A stretch of DNA of 64,000 bases from Ifrita kowaldi (taxonomy: Eukaryota > Chordata > Aves > Passeriformes > Cinclosomatidae). The stretch spans positions 67,867-131,866 of the forward strand of contig VZRS01003930.1 in the NCBI GenBank assembly GCA_013398055.1. Reading direction: 5' to 3'. Below the pieces are notes generated by a model. The model was not told the origin of the DNA. It saw only the letters and a list, made by a program, of their open reading frames with translations, and searched no databases. Below, one piece after another: positions 1 to 12,000 of this stretch. The translations under genes were made by a program, and so were the position numbers. Position 1 is the first letter of the stretch; each line of letters opens with the position of its first letter.

Positions 1-3000
1 CAGGATGTTGCTTAATTGTATTGTATGTTCTACACTGGAAAATAGTCTATTATGTGTGGACTAGAATTTAATAGTATGTTTCATATTGATATATTTGTTT
101 AAATATGGAGGAAGTGGATGGAGATAGAGAATATATGGTCATATTTAAATAGGACCTAAACCCCAAAATTTCTTTTGTGTACCAGGTAAAAAGCAACAAA
201 ACCAAAATATAATTAAGAAGCTAATAAACACTTTGTCCTGTTTTTTGCAGTGTTCATTTTACAATAACGTTTTCTTCCCTCTGTACTAAGGCTGAGATTG
301 AGGGAGTGGGTATTCATATTATGACTTGAGTATACTAAGAGCAGCTGCTCTATTTTAGCAGATGAAGAATGTTATTAACCTATTCAACAAATAAAATTTA
401 TAAGCTTTGAGTGAAGTTCTGGATTTAAAGTTATATAAACTTAACTCTCTCAGTTTGGGTGTGATAAGAGTCTTTGAGTTAACTTTTAATCAGGTTTTAT
501 GATAACTTTTTGTACAGTGTATGTTTTTTGGTAATGTTGTACAATTATGAAATGTTTGGGGCTTGAACTAAGCCTGGGTGTAGGGTTGTGTGGGAGGGAT
601 GTTGTTTCTTTTTTCCATCGGTAACTGGCCTTGGAAGGAATGTTGAGTTTTTCATTTGTGACTCGCCTTGTTCTAAGGGAAACAGGCAATGATTTGATCC
701 TTGATAGGATGTAAAGTACTGCCTCCTTGTAAAACACCAATTTTATAGAAAAATAATTTAGATGGCGGAGATTAACCACAATTATTCTTTTTCTCAGTTC
801 ATTGTGTTTGACAGGCTAAATGACTTATTAGAAAATTCCATCTCTGAGAATATGGATATTTTATTGCTTTATTTATATTACTTTATCAACAGTAATTTTC
901 TTTTTCCTTTTGAAAAATAAATATGTTAATTGTGAGAATAAACATACCCTTCCACCCCCCCATCTGTGATAAAAGCCATCTTGTTATATGAATTTAAGAT
1001 AACATATTTTAGGAGGGAAAGGTGGGATGAGAGGGATTTATATTCTCATTAATAACTGTAAGAAGTGTTTAAGGGGTTGCTTTTTTCTAAGACCTTGGTA
1101 TGTGCATCTATACAAGAGGATGGTGGAAGTTCTGTCCAGTTCTTTTTTCAGAAGGTCAGCTCTCACTTGTTCCTTTTTGAAGGGCAGAATTGTCATAATT
1201 ACAGAGTTGTGATTTAGGCGGGCACTCAGAAAGACGGACCGATTTCTGGGGACAGAACATTTTCTCCCTCGTTTTTCCTTTCCCAAGCCTTGACTGCTTC
1301 TGCTGTGCTTAATTCTCGGGAGCCTTAAAGATTTAGGATATTTGCTGAAGACTTCGTTTTTCACTTTTGAAACTAAAAACTCCTCTTTGGCCTTATCTGC
1401 TTTGCTCATAACTTAGTATTATAAATACTTTGTACTTGAATTACACTGTATATTTTTCTGGCTGCAGAAAATAATGAAGTATGCCTTTTTTCTGTATGTA
1501 CAAAGGCATGTGGACAATCTGTTTGGTTACTTGCAAAGAAAATGTCGGTCTTATGAAATAGAAACTTGCATCTAATGGCAAAATTGCGCACAGTAACATG
1601 TGCAATGTCAAATGAAGAACTTGTTGCAGGTCATGTCCCCCTTGGTGCACTGCACCACATTTTCTGTGCTTCCTGGAGTGTTCTTTGGACCATTTGTTGC
1701 ACAAATTCATTTCACAAAGCCATACAAAAACATTTATTAAAGGATCTATAGCGTTTCATGACACAGGGAAGGGAATGGGGCTTTGCTTGTGAATGGATGG
1801 AGAAAAGAGTGAAGATCTTGATGGTTTTGGCAGCATTGAGACATTAGACCAACTCAATAATGTGGAAGCACTCTGAGCTAATGGCAAGTTATGTCAGTGT
1901 TGAACAAATATAGGAAGTTCAGAATTCTTGATCCGAACTTTTCAATCAGTTTCCTGAGGGACAGAACTTCAGACTGGTTTTATTGCAAAAAAACCAAACA
2001 AAACAAAAACACAAAACAAAAAAACCCCACTTTGTAGTTAATACCCTACAGAAGAATGTTGACATTCCAACAGAAAGTGCAGGATCTGTGCAGAACTTCT
2101 CAAAACAAAAAGTAGAACACTGTGGTTGTAAACAAGTCAAGCTACAGCCATTTACTTTTGATTTTCTAGATAAAACAAGAAGCAGAAATCAAATAGGAGC
2201 TCAATAATTAGCAAATTCTAACAGTGGAAATTGTTAATTTTTAAAAATTTGGGCCATGTGCATATTTAAATAGTTTTTGGTGTGGAGAATATTTTCTCAA
2301 AGGTATTTGTAGTGTTTTGGAACCTAATTTGCACAGATTTTGTTAGGGTTTCCAAGGGAGAATTAATGGAATTTCTTGACTTGTGTAATTAATGTTGTAA
2401 TGCATGTAGAATTTGTGTTCCTGAATGTGAATGCTTTAGGCTCCATAATGAGGACAGATCTGATTACTGTGTAGGTGTTGAGAGGAGTGCATCTGAAGTG
2501 TCCGAATGTCCGAGCTGAACATCTTGTACATGGCACGCTTAAAGTCTTTTCCTGTTTCCTCTTTACATCTCCGAGAGAAATGTGCATGATCAGTGTATTT
2601 CCTATTGTGAGAAAGTTTCTCCTATTTATATTACTTTTCCTGGATTGAAGGAGTCTGCAACTGGCCAAATAGGGCTTCAGTAGGGAAGGCAGTGAGATAT
2701 TACTGGAAGGAGAAATCAGCTGGCCTGTGTTGTACCTGTGGATACTATGCCCATATAAAAAATGAGTCCATGCTGTCAGGGCATAAAGGATGTGCACAGC
2801 CCCTGGGCTTTTTTTTAGTCATGGTCACTGAAACTGCTGGGGACTCTGCACTGTGGTTAAGCATTGTGTGTGTAGATCCAAGGTGGGATTGTGGAATGTT
2901 GTAGAGTCAGGGATATATATTCCTGGATGTCCAGCTGTAGGACAGTCACAGTACAAATACCTTCCCATGCTCTTTTAGCTAAGTAACCTGACAGAGTGGA

Positions 3001-5897
3001 CTTTTCTGCAGCATGTTGAGTGGGCTTCCTCAGAACGGTTTGACTGAATCTTTGTGCTGTGGACTTGCCTTGCTCTGGGGTGTTTGCTTTGTGTGGTGAG
3101 CCTTGTGCAGTTCTGCAAACTGCTTGGCTGTGCCCAGCTTGCTGCAGAGAAATAAAACACTGCTTTCAAGTCTCTTGCCAAGCCTGGCACTAACTAACCC
3201 TTGCTACAGTGTTTCCCTCCAAACAAGATTCCAGCCTCAGAGGTGGGGAAGCCGTAGGTCCCGTGGGTCCGGGGGATGCCAAACCCTGCACGTAGCTGAT
3301 GGCTGTGTGCTGGAGACTGTCCCCAAGGGTCACCAAGTGGGGCTTCAGCTCTGTCATCACAATTGCTAAATCCTTGTAATATCTCTCTGGAAGGATGCTC
3401 ATTTTGTCAAGCAATGTAAGATTCTTGATCCAGGTGGTGTCCCAAATTGTGACTCTATGAATGTAAGACAGTGAGCATTTTATATGAGATATCTCACTGT
3501 GCTAGTAAATACATTTATTTATGTAGCTTTCGAGCTGATCATTAGATTTCTATTTACTGTGCTCACTGCACTTTATTTCACTTTTCATTTTTGATTTAAC
3601 GGCATCACAGCTATCATTATGTCTGAAAATTAATTCAGCACATAGAATGTGCAGTTATTGCTTGTGCTCTCTGAGGAGAGATAATATTATAAATAGTATT
3701 AAGGAAAAAATACCATGACACCTTCAGAATCAAATACTTTATTAACACATGGAAACACATGTCAGTTGGAGCTAGAGATGAGTAAATTCTTTACCTGCTA
3801 AAGAAATACAAATTCAAATACAAGAAAGAAATTTTAGTAGGTAATTAAACTGATGAATGGTAATACTCAAGGAGTCAGGGAACTGTTTCAGTTTGAGAAT
3901 ATTTATTTTTCTGAACTTGAGTCTTGAAATACCTTGAAATACTCTTGAGCTTGTGGGGAAACAAAAAAAAAGGGAAGTTTGACTGTTTACCTGAAACAGA
4001 AGTGGTGTGAAGTAGGTATTGTAGTCCTGTTACAACATCATTTAAATTTACTGCAGTATGTCAATCTTCCTGTCAGTTTTAAAGCTCCCTTCAATTTAGT
4101 TTAAACAAGATTTTTAGCAATTCTACATGCATGAGAAATTATTTGAACTATGTATGATATTTTTTAATTGATTTTTAATGTCCTCATTGACAACTTTTGC
4201 TCTCAAAGTAAAGATACACAGGTCGTCTAAAACTTTTGAAGGACTGTATTGGTGAAAAGAGAAATTAATTTGATGGTTTCTTTACATTTTTGGGGTTTTC
4301 TTAATAGAAAACACTATCGGAAAAGACTCTTAAAACAATCAGAGTCAGATTCCATCCCTGTACAGTGTTTGAAGAGATGTCAGAACAGAAAGTCTCAGTG
4401 AATTATCTGCCTGTCTTTTCAGTGCTGTTTACAAGGTGGTGTAAAAAACTAAATTGGTTAATCCTTAGGAAATTACCAGTTTTAGGTTCTTCTTGAGACA
4501 GATGGATACAAAAATGGTATTTGTATCAAATGGTCTCTCAAATTTAGAATGCCTCTCTTTTACTGTGTTTTTTCCAAAATAAGTATCAATGACAAATTAG
4601 TATGTTCCTCAGGGCAGTTATCTGCAGTAAATTCGTATGATGCTTTACAGGTCTTGGTAAGATAGCTTTTCTTTCTTTGACAGAAACATAGCTTGAAATA
4701 AGGATGTAGTTAGGAAACTGAGGGATTATGGGGCGGGGAGTTGTCCGTTTCTATGTTTTTTCTAAGATGTTCAAACTTTATGCTTTAGGAGCTCCCCTTA
4801 CAGACCAACCTAAGCCTGGCCTTTCTTTAGTGTTTAGTGAGTCTAGAACTGAAAGGGGGCAACTCTTCATGCTGCTCAGACTGCTTAGATGCTTGTGATG
4901 CAGCTTGTGAAATCCTGTGCTTGGTGTTGGAGAGCAGCTCAGCCTTTTTTTTGTCTCAGAGTTGGACTGGATGGCTGGGGACAGTGACTACTGTACCAGT
5001 AGTGCACACTCCAGGCTCTTGGCTTATGAGTTAGAGCTACTGTTACATGACCTCAATGCATCCATCTCCATCCTGCTGTTTAGAATATACCTGCCACAAA
5101 CTACTTTTAAGGTGTACTTTGTTGCCAGGCTGAGCGTACGTGCTGATACAGAAATAATGTGTTGAGTGAAGCTTGAGTTGGAGAGCTTCACACCCATCTG
5201 ATCTTACTGTCATGTGAAATATGGATATTCAGCATAGATCACATAGGAACAGTTTCCAAGCAAAGAAAGTGGTCATCGAAGCATACAATTAGAGTGTTGG
5301 GTGGCATGTGAAAAATTACAGGGAAATGTCTCTCTGTGGCTCATAAAGTAATTACTTGCCATGTAAAGTGATTAACACAGTTGCATGAGTTGGAAAAATG
5401 GAAGCTCAGAAAACTGCGGTCATTTTTGAAAGTTGCCTAGCTAGCTTTGGCTTCCTGTCAGTAAACGGAAGATTGGTGACTTTGTGCTTCGCATAGCAAT
5501 AAAAGCAGTTGTAGATGAAAGCACTGTACTATTAGTGCTGCCTAAAATTTGTCCATCCTGTTTGAATCTGGTTCTTAAATAATTGATGACTTGTAGACAT
5601 GGCTCTTGTATCTAGAGCTCTCACAGCAGATTCATGCACTCACTGATACCGTTTTCCAAAAGGTAATGGAATTGCTGTAGCATAGCTAAAAGTAAAATAG
5701 TATTTTTGAGGACATGTTATTGCATATAATATAATATATTGCATATATTGCTTAGCAACAATAAGTGAATGATGTCATTATCGTGTCTATATTACTACCT
5801 GAATGTATTTTACTACTTGGTGGGAGGTGTTTTTTGTTAGTTTTTCTGGGGTTTTTGTTTTTTTTCTCACATTTTTCCCTCCCTTCTGTTCCTGAAG
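1..5897 (+). other. USP25 intron (3' part), upstream of the catalytic Cys exon
   Basis: AT-rich intronic sequence. I looked for the preceding USP25 exon (ubiquitin-interacting motif region) and did not see it, so it should lie before position 1. Contents: an A/C-rich low-complexity stretch near 1986-2030; a GC-richer island near 3000-3420 that includes an unassigned minus-strand coding-like segment (listed separately); an AT dinucleotide-rich patch near 5719-5750; and a long pyrimidine tract at about 5830-5895 leading to the acceptor. Nothing else recognised. Confidence 0.8.
3190..3512 (-). other. Unassigned minus-strand open segment, coding-like
   Basis: On the minus strand one frame stays open for about 107 codons, from just after a TAG near 3513 down to a stop near 3190. 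The translation is unusually protein-like for this intron: it has charged and aromatic blocks such as LPERYYKDLAIVMTELKPH, then a short GPTGP stretch reminiscent of collagen, and no low-complexity bias. The region is richer in G+C and CpG than its surroundings. I do not recognise the family. It could be a decayed retrocopy or repeat-derived fragment, or chance. No clear paired splice sites or poly(A) tail were found to choose between these. Confidence 0.25.
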
Positions 5898-6060
5898 AGT
5901 TCTAGAAGCCAGTATTGCAGAAAATAAAGCAAGTTTAAAGAGGACGCATCCAGAGGTATGGAGTGACTCTCCAAACCCTTATGATCGAAAGCGGCAAGAC
6001 AACTGCCCAGTAGGATTAAAGAATGTTGGCAACACGTGCTGGTTTAGTGCTGTCATTCAG
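5898..6060 (+). CDS. USP25: USP25 exon: N-terminal end of USP domain with catalytic cysteine
   Basis: Encodes 54 whole codons from VLEASIAENKASLKR to FSAVIQ (human residues about 132-185). It contains NPYDRKRQD and the Cys box VGLKNVGNTCWFSAVIQ; the nucleophile codon TGC is at 6037-6039. The acceptor follows a strong pyrimidine tract. Two AGs are close together (5896-5897 and 5898-5899), so the first base could be 5898 or 5900; I chose the first AG. Donor CAG|GTAAGC. Ends in phase 0. Confidence 0.96.
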
Positions 6061-9000
6061 GTAAGCACTCTTCAATTAGCTGCGTGCACTCTTCATTGTA
6101 TCTATTGAGAGGTGAGTTAGCTCATTTTAAGTGAATAACTTAAGATAATCTCTTTTCCTGGGAAGTTTAGGCCGCTGCATGAGATGTTTATAAGCATTAC
6201 TTATTTATTGCATCTCTTAATGTGTCTTGTCCATAAGTCAGATTAAAGTGTAGAAAGTACTGGTAGCATATCTAAGTGAAGCTTCAAAATGTTTCTTATT
6301 AAGAAGTTATTGAAGACAAGGAGTTGGCTCTCTGAAGATCCTGGGTGTGTGCAGCTCATGCTGACATCAGTGACAATTGTGGATGCCTAAAAACATGGGA
6401 AAATTGGGTTACAGATGAAGAACTGACTTTTTATATTAAAAGGATCACATGCAAGTGACTGAAAGGGGGTGGCTGACAACGGAGCTAGGTAGAGGAAATG
6501 AGACCCCTTCAGTCATGGGGTGCTTACTCGAATGGCTACAAGGGGATACATAGCTGGGTTGGGTAAAAGGAGTAACTGATGAAGAAGGAAACTTCAGAAG
6601 AATGAAGAGGAAGGTCTGATATGGATGCAATTGCAACTGGTTTTGATTGCTTTATGTAATACAATCTATGTGTGTGCTTTTTTTTAAAAGATAGGGTGAG
6701 TAGGGAAATGAGTACAGATACTGCAACTTGCCTACTGAAAGCTAATGTTCTAATATCAATAATTGATGTACATAAACTTGATGAATCCATCTTTTAGGAG
6801 ATGTATATTTCTGTAAATAATCTGTAGATCTACTGAAAAGCATTCTAATCTACAGAAAACTGAGCGTGAAACTGGAATACAATAGTGGAAAATTTATTTT
6901 TAGTCTACAAGAAACAAATGCAGAGTATTGTAACTTTTGATAGTCTGAGGTTTTGAGCGGAAGAAAATAAAATATTTAATACCCCTTTTTAACAAATTGC
7001 TGTCAGGCTGGAGCACTTCAGACAAACTAATACTGTTACTTTCATACTGGCTGTAGAAAGATGGCTGTTGTACTTCAGGCTGAGTCCATTTAGATCAATG
7101 TTCTGCCCAGCAATTTCCACAGATGGATGCTTACAGGGGAGTACAAACAGTACACATGATATTGCTCTAGTAAAACACTCCGGAGCCTCCCACTACTTTT
7201 ATCTTGGAAGGGTTTTTTTAATCCTTTGCAGTTTATTTAGTTGGTAAACCCCAGGGGACCTCCGTTGTATGTACTTGTCTTCCTTGAACCTTGCAAAGTT
7301 CTTGCACCCATAGGGTCCTTTGGAGAGGAATTCCACAGTTGTGCTTCCTATTGCATGAAGAACTGCCTCAGTTTCGTGTGGTTTTTTGAACCTGGCTCCC
7401 ACTATCTTTGTCCAGTAGCCTCCATGTCTCCTAGTGGACCAAACAGAAGCTGATTGCCATTACAGTTCTGTGGGCTGCTCTCCTGCTCTCTTTCAACACC
7501 TTGGTGGTCTCTTTTTTCCAGGCTGGATGCTGCACTGCTACCTGTAGAATCTGTTCTAAGCTCTGATCTGCTTTGTTGCTGTTCTCCAGAGCTTTTCTAG
7601 CTCTAGTAGCATTTCAGTTGGGGGATGAGGAAAGCTCTAAGATGTGAATGTGCTGTGAATTGGGGGTGGTATGAGGGAGAGATTACAGGCTCCTCAGGAA
7701 AGACGAGTAGGGATGACAAGGAGAGGCACTGCCTTCCTCCTGGAGGAGTAGCTCAAATGTGTGTGGTACTTGTGTGGGACAAGGTGACAGTTTAAGTTGA
7801 GAGTACATAAACTTGATCAGGATCAGAGGAGAGGCTGGTAGAAGTGTTCCACCATGATCAGTCTGCTACAGACTACCCTCCTCAGGGTGAGGATGTGCAC
7901 ACAGCCTTCTTTAAGGGCAGGGAAGTCTCTGGATTACAGTCTGTGGTTCCCATGGGAAAGTTGAATAAATATCCTGACCCTTGCTGTGTCCAACACTGCA
8001 GGACACAAGCAAACCGGATTCCTGGAGGGTATGAGCAATCACTTCTTGGTATGAGCACTGATGGGCCAAGTAGGGATGATGCACAGCTGAATCTGCTGTT
8101 CCCCAGAAACGGGAGAACTAGAGACAGAGTAATGTGGGTACTCTTGACTGCAGCAACTGTGAAATAGTAGAATTCAAGATACTCATTTGACCCATATAAG
8201 TCCACAGGACCCACTGAGCTGCGTCCAGTGGCGGTTAGAGACAGTGGGAAGAAGTCTTAGCAAGGCAACTCTCTGTCATTTTTGAAAAGTCACGGGGAAT
8301 GAAAGAGGTTTCTGATGTACTGGGGCCAGTTTTTAGAGCAGTGCATATTGGGACGATGAGAGGCAATAGGAGTCATTGAGATAAAGAAGATTAAGTCTGG
8401 GTATAAGAAACACTTTTTCCCATGAAGACAGGTAGGCAGTGGAGATTGCCCAGAGAGGCTGTGCAGGGTCTGTCAAACCTTGGAAAGTTTTAAGATGCCT
8501 GAAAAAAAGCCCTGAGTAGCCTGGTCTGATCTCACAGGTGACCTCCTGTGAGGTCAAGTGGAAGGCTTGACAAGAGACTTCCATCAGTATCTTCTGAGCT
8601 GAATTACCCTGTTATTCTATACTACTGTTTTCTGTTTCATTCTATCTTCCCTTCCTAATTGTTTTACTCTGCTTTTAACTATGATTCTGCTTCATGTGTT
8701 AATTTGATACTTTCATGGAACCATCTGCCATAAATTCAAGGTTTTGAATAATGCTAGTTAGTTTGGTGCCCATCATTTTCTATAATTTCCAGAGTTGCTT
8801 TCCACCATGGACCTCACTGTACACATAGCAGTTTTGAATTTAGCTTTCTTCTTAGACAGATACTCAGTCTCATATGATGTTTCTGTCAGTTCATGTTTGC
8901 CGACTCTTGCTTTTACTACACTGCATATCTCTTTACTGAGCAAACCTGGTCAAAACTTGCTGTCCTTTTTAGATCACTTCTGAATTTTACTTACCAGTGC

Positions 9001-12000
9001 AGAGTTTGTGAATTTGCAGTAGCCTCCCTTCAGGCTGGAACAGATGGTTGGCTCTTGCTCCTCTCTTAATGTTTGATTGCCTATTTGTGTGTGCCTGGAC
9101 CTTCCATCTCACCTCATTGGTGCTTAGTTAAAGGCTTTCGTTGAATGACTTCTTCAGAAATTGCCCTGAAATCCCAGTAGACTGCATAAATTGGATTACT
9201 GTTATCCATGTTCTGCTTGACTTGGAGGTTTTTGGTTTTGTTTGTGGTGGGTCATTTTGTTTGTTGCTTTGGTTTTGTTTTTTTAACAGGAAGGATTTAC
9301 TTACCTGCAGGTTGCGTGTAGATAACGCTGTGGATAATGAAATGGAAAGATTTCTGTAATTGTTCTATGACCCTCCCTTCCCACTGAAGTTTTTGTGTTC
9401 TTAGGGCTCTTTTCTTTAAGCATTTAGTAATCTAACAGGTATTTAAATTTTCCATGTTCCTAGAGATCTTTTGTATGTTTCCCTTGTTCATCTCTCCTCC
9501 TTTCCTTATTCCATCTCATGTGTAGCTCTTTTTGCAATAGCAGAAACATTGTCTTTGTCCTAACAGAAGCAAACATTTTATTTCCATTAAGATCTTTATG
9601 AAGATAATGTGACTTGGTGTTTTATCTTCTCTATTGTGTAATCAGATTTTACATTCCTAGTAGTCCCAAATCTAAAGATGACTGATTTTATGTGTATGTG
9701 TATTTCTGTAAATGACTTTTATCTATAGGAAGCTGCAAATCTTTAAATAAATGTTTTTGTGGAAACTTGAATTTTTAATTCATTAACCACAGAGATAAGA
9801 GCAGAGGGCAGAGAATGTAAAAATCTATGCTAGACCTATGATCTCATGTTATTTATACCCAGTGTGCAACTTTATACCTTGAAAACAGATTAGAAAGAGA
9901 CCTAGCTAGTTCTTATGGTCCCCAGCCATACCATGTGAAAGTCTATGGTGTCTGGAATTATAATGGCTTGATCCTAAAAGATAGTGAAACTTCTGGAGTT
10001 AAATCTATGGAATGTACTTCAAGCAAACCATTGAAAGATTTATAACTTAGGTTGGTTGAAAATTTAGGTTATTAATGTTATCTGTCAGCCAGGAAGATTT
10101 ATGTTTCAAGCAACCATCCCAGGAAATTTAATGCATGTTAATTTAGAACATTAGCTAATACCATATTTATTTATCCACAGGGCAGATTGACTACTTGGGT
10201 TGCATTGACTATGTAGAAGTATTTTCTTGCTTTCTTTGGGAGGCTTTTGTAACCTGACACATCACATAGGTCAACAATATCTAAATGTTAACTACTGTCA
10301 GTCACAATGATATATTGTGTAATATAATCTAAAACTAAATTGCCAAGAAGGAAAAAATCTTCCTTCTATTTAAGGGGTACTTGTTAAGGAAAAAAAAAGA
10401 TTTTGACATTTTGATGCTTTCCCTTTGCAATGTATGTTTTTTATAGGCACCAATTAACTGACTTAGTGAAATTCAGTCGTAAATGGTTTGTGTATTTGCA
10501 TTAAGAGCATGAAATTCCTCCAGAGACGTTTGTAGTGAGTGACAGCAAACTCTAATAAGATTCAAACATTGCTGGAAATGTTGCCTTTAACCTGTATTTA
10601 TTTGTGCCTTAGAGAAGTAGGCACATGTGGAAGTCATCCTCTTCTGCAGGTGAAGAGGGGAGTCTCTCTTCAGAGAGCTCCAAAACAAAGTTTTGCTTTC
10701 AACAGTTACAATCAGCAGCGTTAGAATGAGCAGTAATATTTTTCCCACAGTGTAGCATCTAAAAATCTGCCCTGCTGTTGAGGACTTCTGACTTGATAAT
10801 AACATGAATTTAAAACTGAGTCCCCAAGAGAATATGTCGAAACAAAACTGCATTAAATCATGTTCATTTCTTCCTCACCTGCCAAGAAATGAGTCAAGTT
10901 CCTCAATGATTTTTCTACCTCTTCTTGAACTTGTAATAAACTTACATGTGGGACAGGAGTTCACCCATGCATGCTTTTGCTACTGTTTAGTTAGATTAAT
11001 ATTTATAAAAGGACCCATAAATCTTGAGACTTTAGAATATTTGTGTGTGGTTGTGTGTTGTTCCTTTATGTATTATTTTTTTAAAATTCTGATTATTATA
11101 ACTACATATGTCTGGTCTTGAAACAGAACTTAAGACATCAAGTTCTTTAAAGAAACAAAACACAAACATACCAGTGTATGTTTGTACTTTTCCGCTGTAG
11201 ATTTTAGTGGCCCCCTTGTGAAAAGGTATCGTCACAGTTTTCTTGGCTGTAAGAGTTTATAGCTTGAAAATGACTTAGAAATAATACATTTATGGAGCCT
11301 GTGGAGCGGTTCCTTTGTGTCACGCTGAGCACAAGTTAAGAGTTTGCAGGATGTGGGATGTAGAAGGCAAGTAACTCACAAGACATGGATGAGTTGTTGG
11401 AATCATGTCTTAAGCTTTCTGGCTGTGCAAGTTCTCCCCCAGATGTTTTGGTTTAAGACATTGCACTAGACTAACTTTATATTTTGGAGTTTCAACTAGG
11501 GTTCTGGGCATGTGCAAGAAGTAATGTCCTGGCAGGACCTGCCCTGTGGAAAAGGTGCCAAGGGAGATGATGCCCAGGTCATTTAGAGAATGTCACAGAC
11601 TCGGTGTGCTGAGGCAGATTTCTGTGGGAGGAGGAAAGTGTGTGGGGAATCAGTGAAAACTGTACTGTAAATGCTGCTGTTTCCCCTTTCTCCAGTCCCA
11701 TTCCTCACGTACCATGTGCACTCCCCTCCCCGTCTCATGACTTGCAGAGGCCCAGATTGCAGCCCCTCCCTTTACCAAATGAGGTATCCCAACAGGACAG
11801 CTGGGACTTGGCATCCCTACACTTTTCTCTGTGAGTCTGTCAGAGTCTGATGAGATTTTTTTCTTCCCCAAAAGTGCTTAGCTGGCTGAATGAAGTTAAC
11901 AAGCATAAATCTCCGAGGGTGCTCTTTAACTTTTATTTTCAGGATCCCTAATACCACTTCTGGCGTTTTACTCTGTTGCTCTGTGTTTGGGAGCAGCCTT

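Noticed and set aside
1038..1409. Minus-strand 123-codon open frame with a Lys-rich start
   Set aside because: No homology recognised and no splice or promoter context; likely chance in AT-rich intron DNA.
2363..2797. Minus-strand 144-codon open frame
   Set aside because: Composition looks random and no family motif is visible; treated as intronic noise.
3000..3200. Possible retroviral LTR-like stretch with an AATAAA
   Set aside because: No paired LTR, terminal repeats or target duplication seen; the single poly(A)-like hexamer is not enough.
5719..5750. AT-rich near-palindrome in the first intron
   Set aside because: Low-complexity TA-rich sequence; imperfect symmetry is expected by chance in such a patch.
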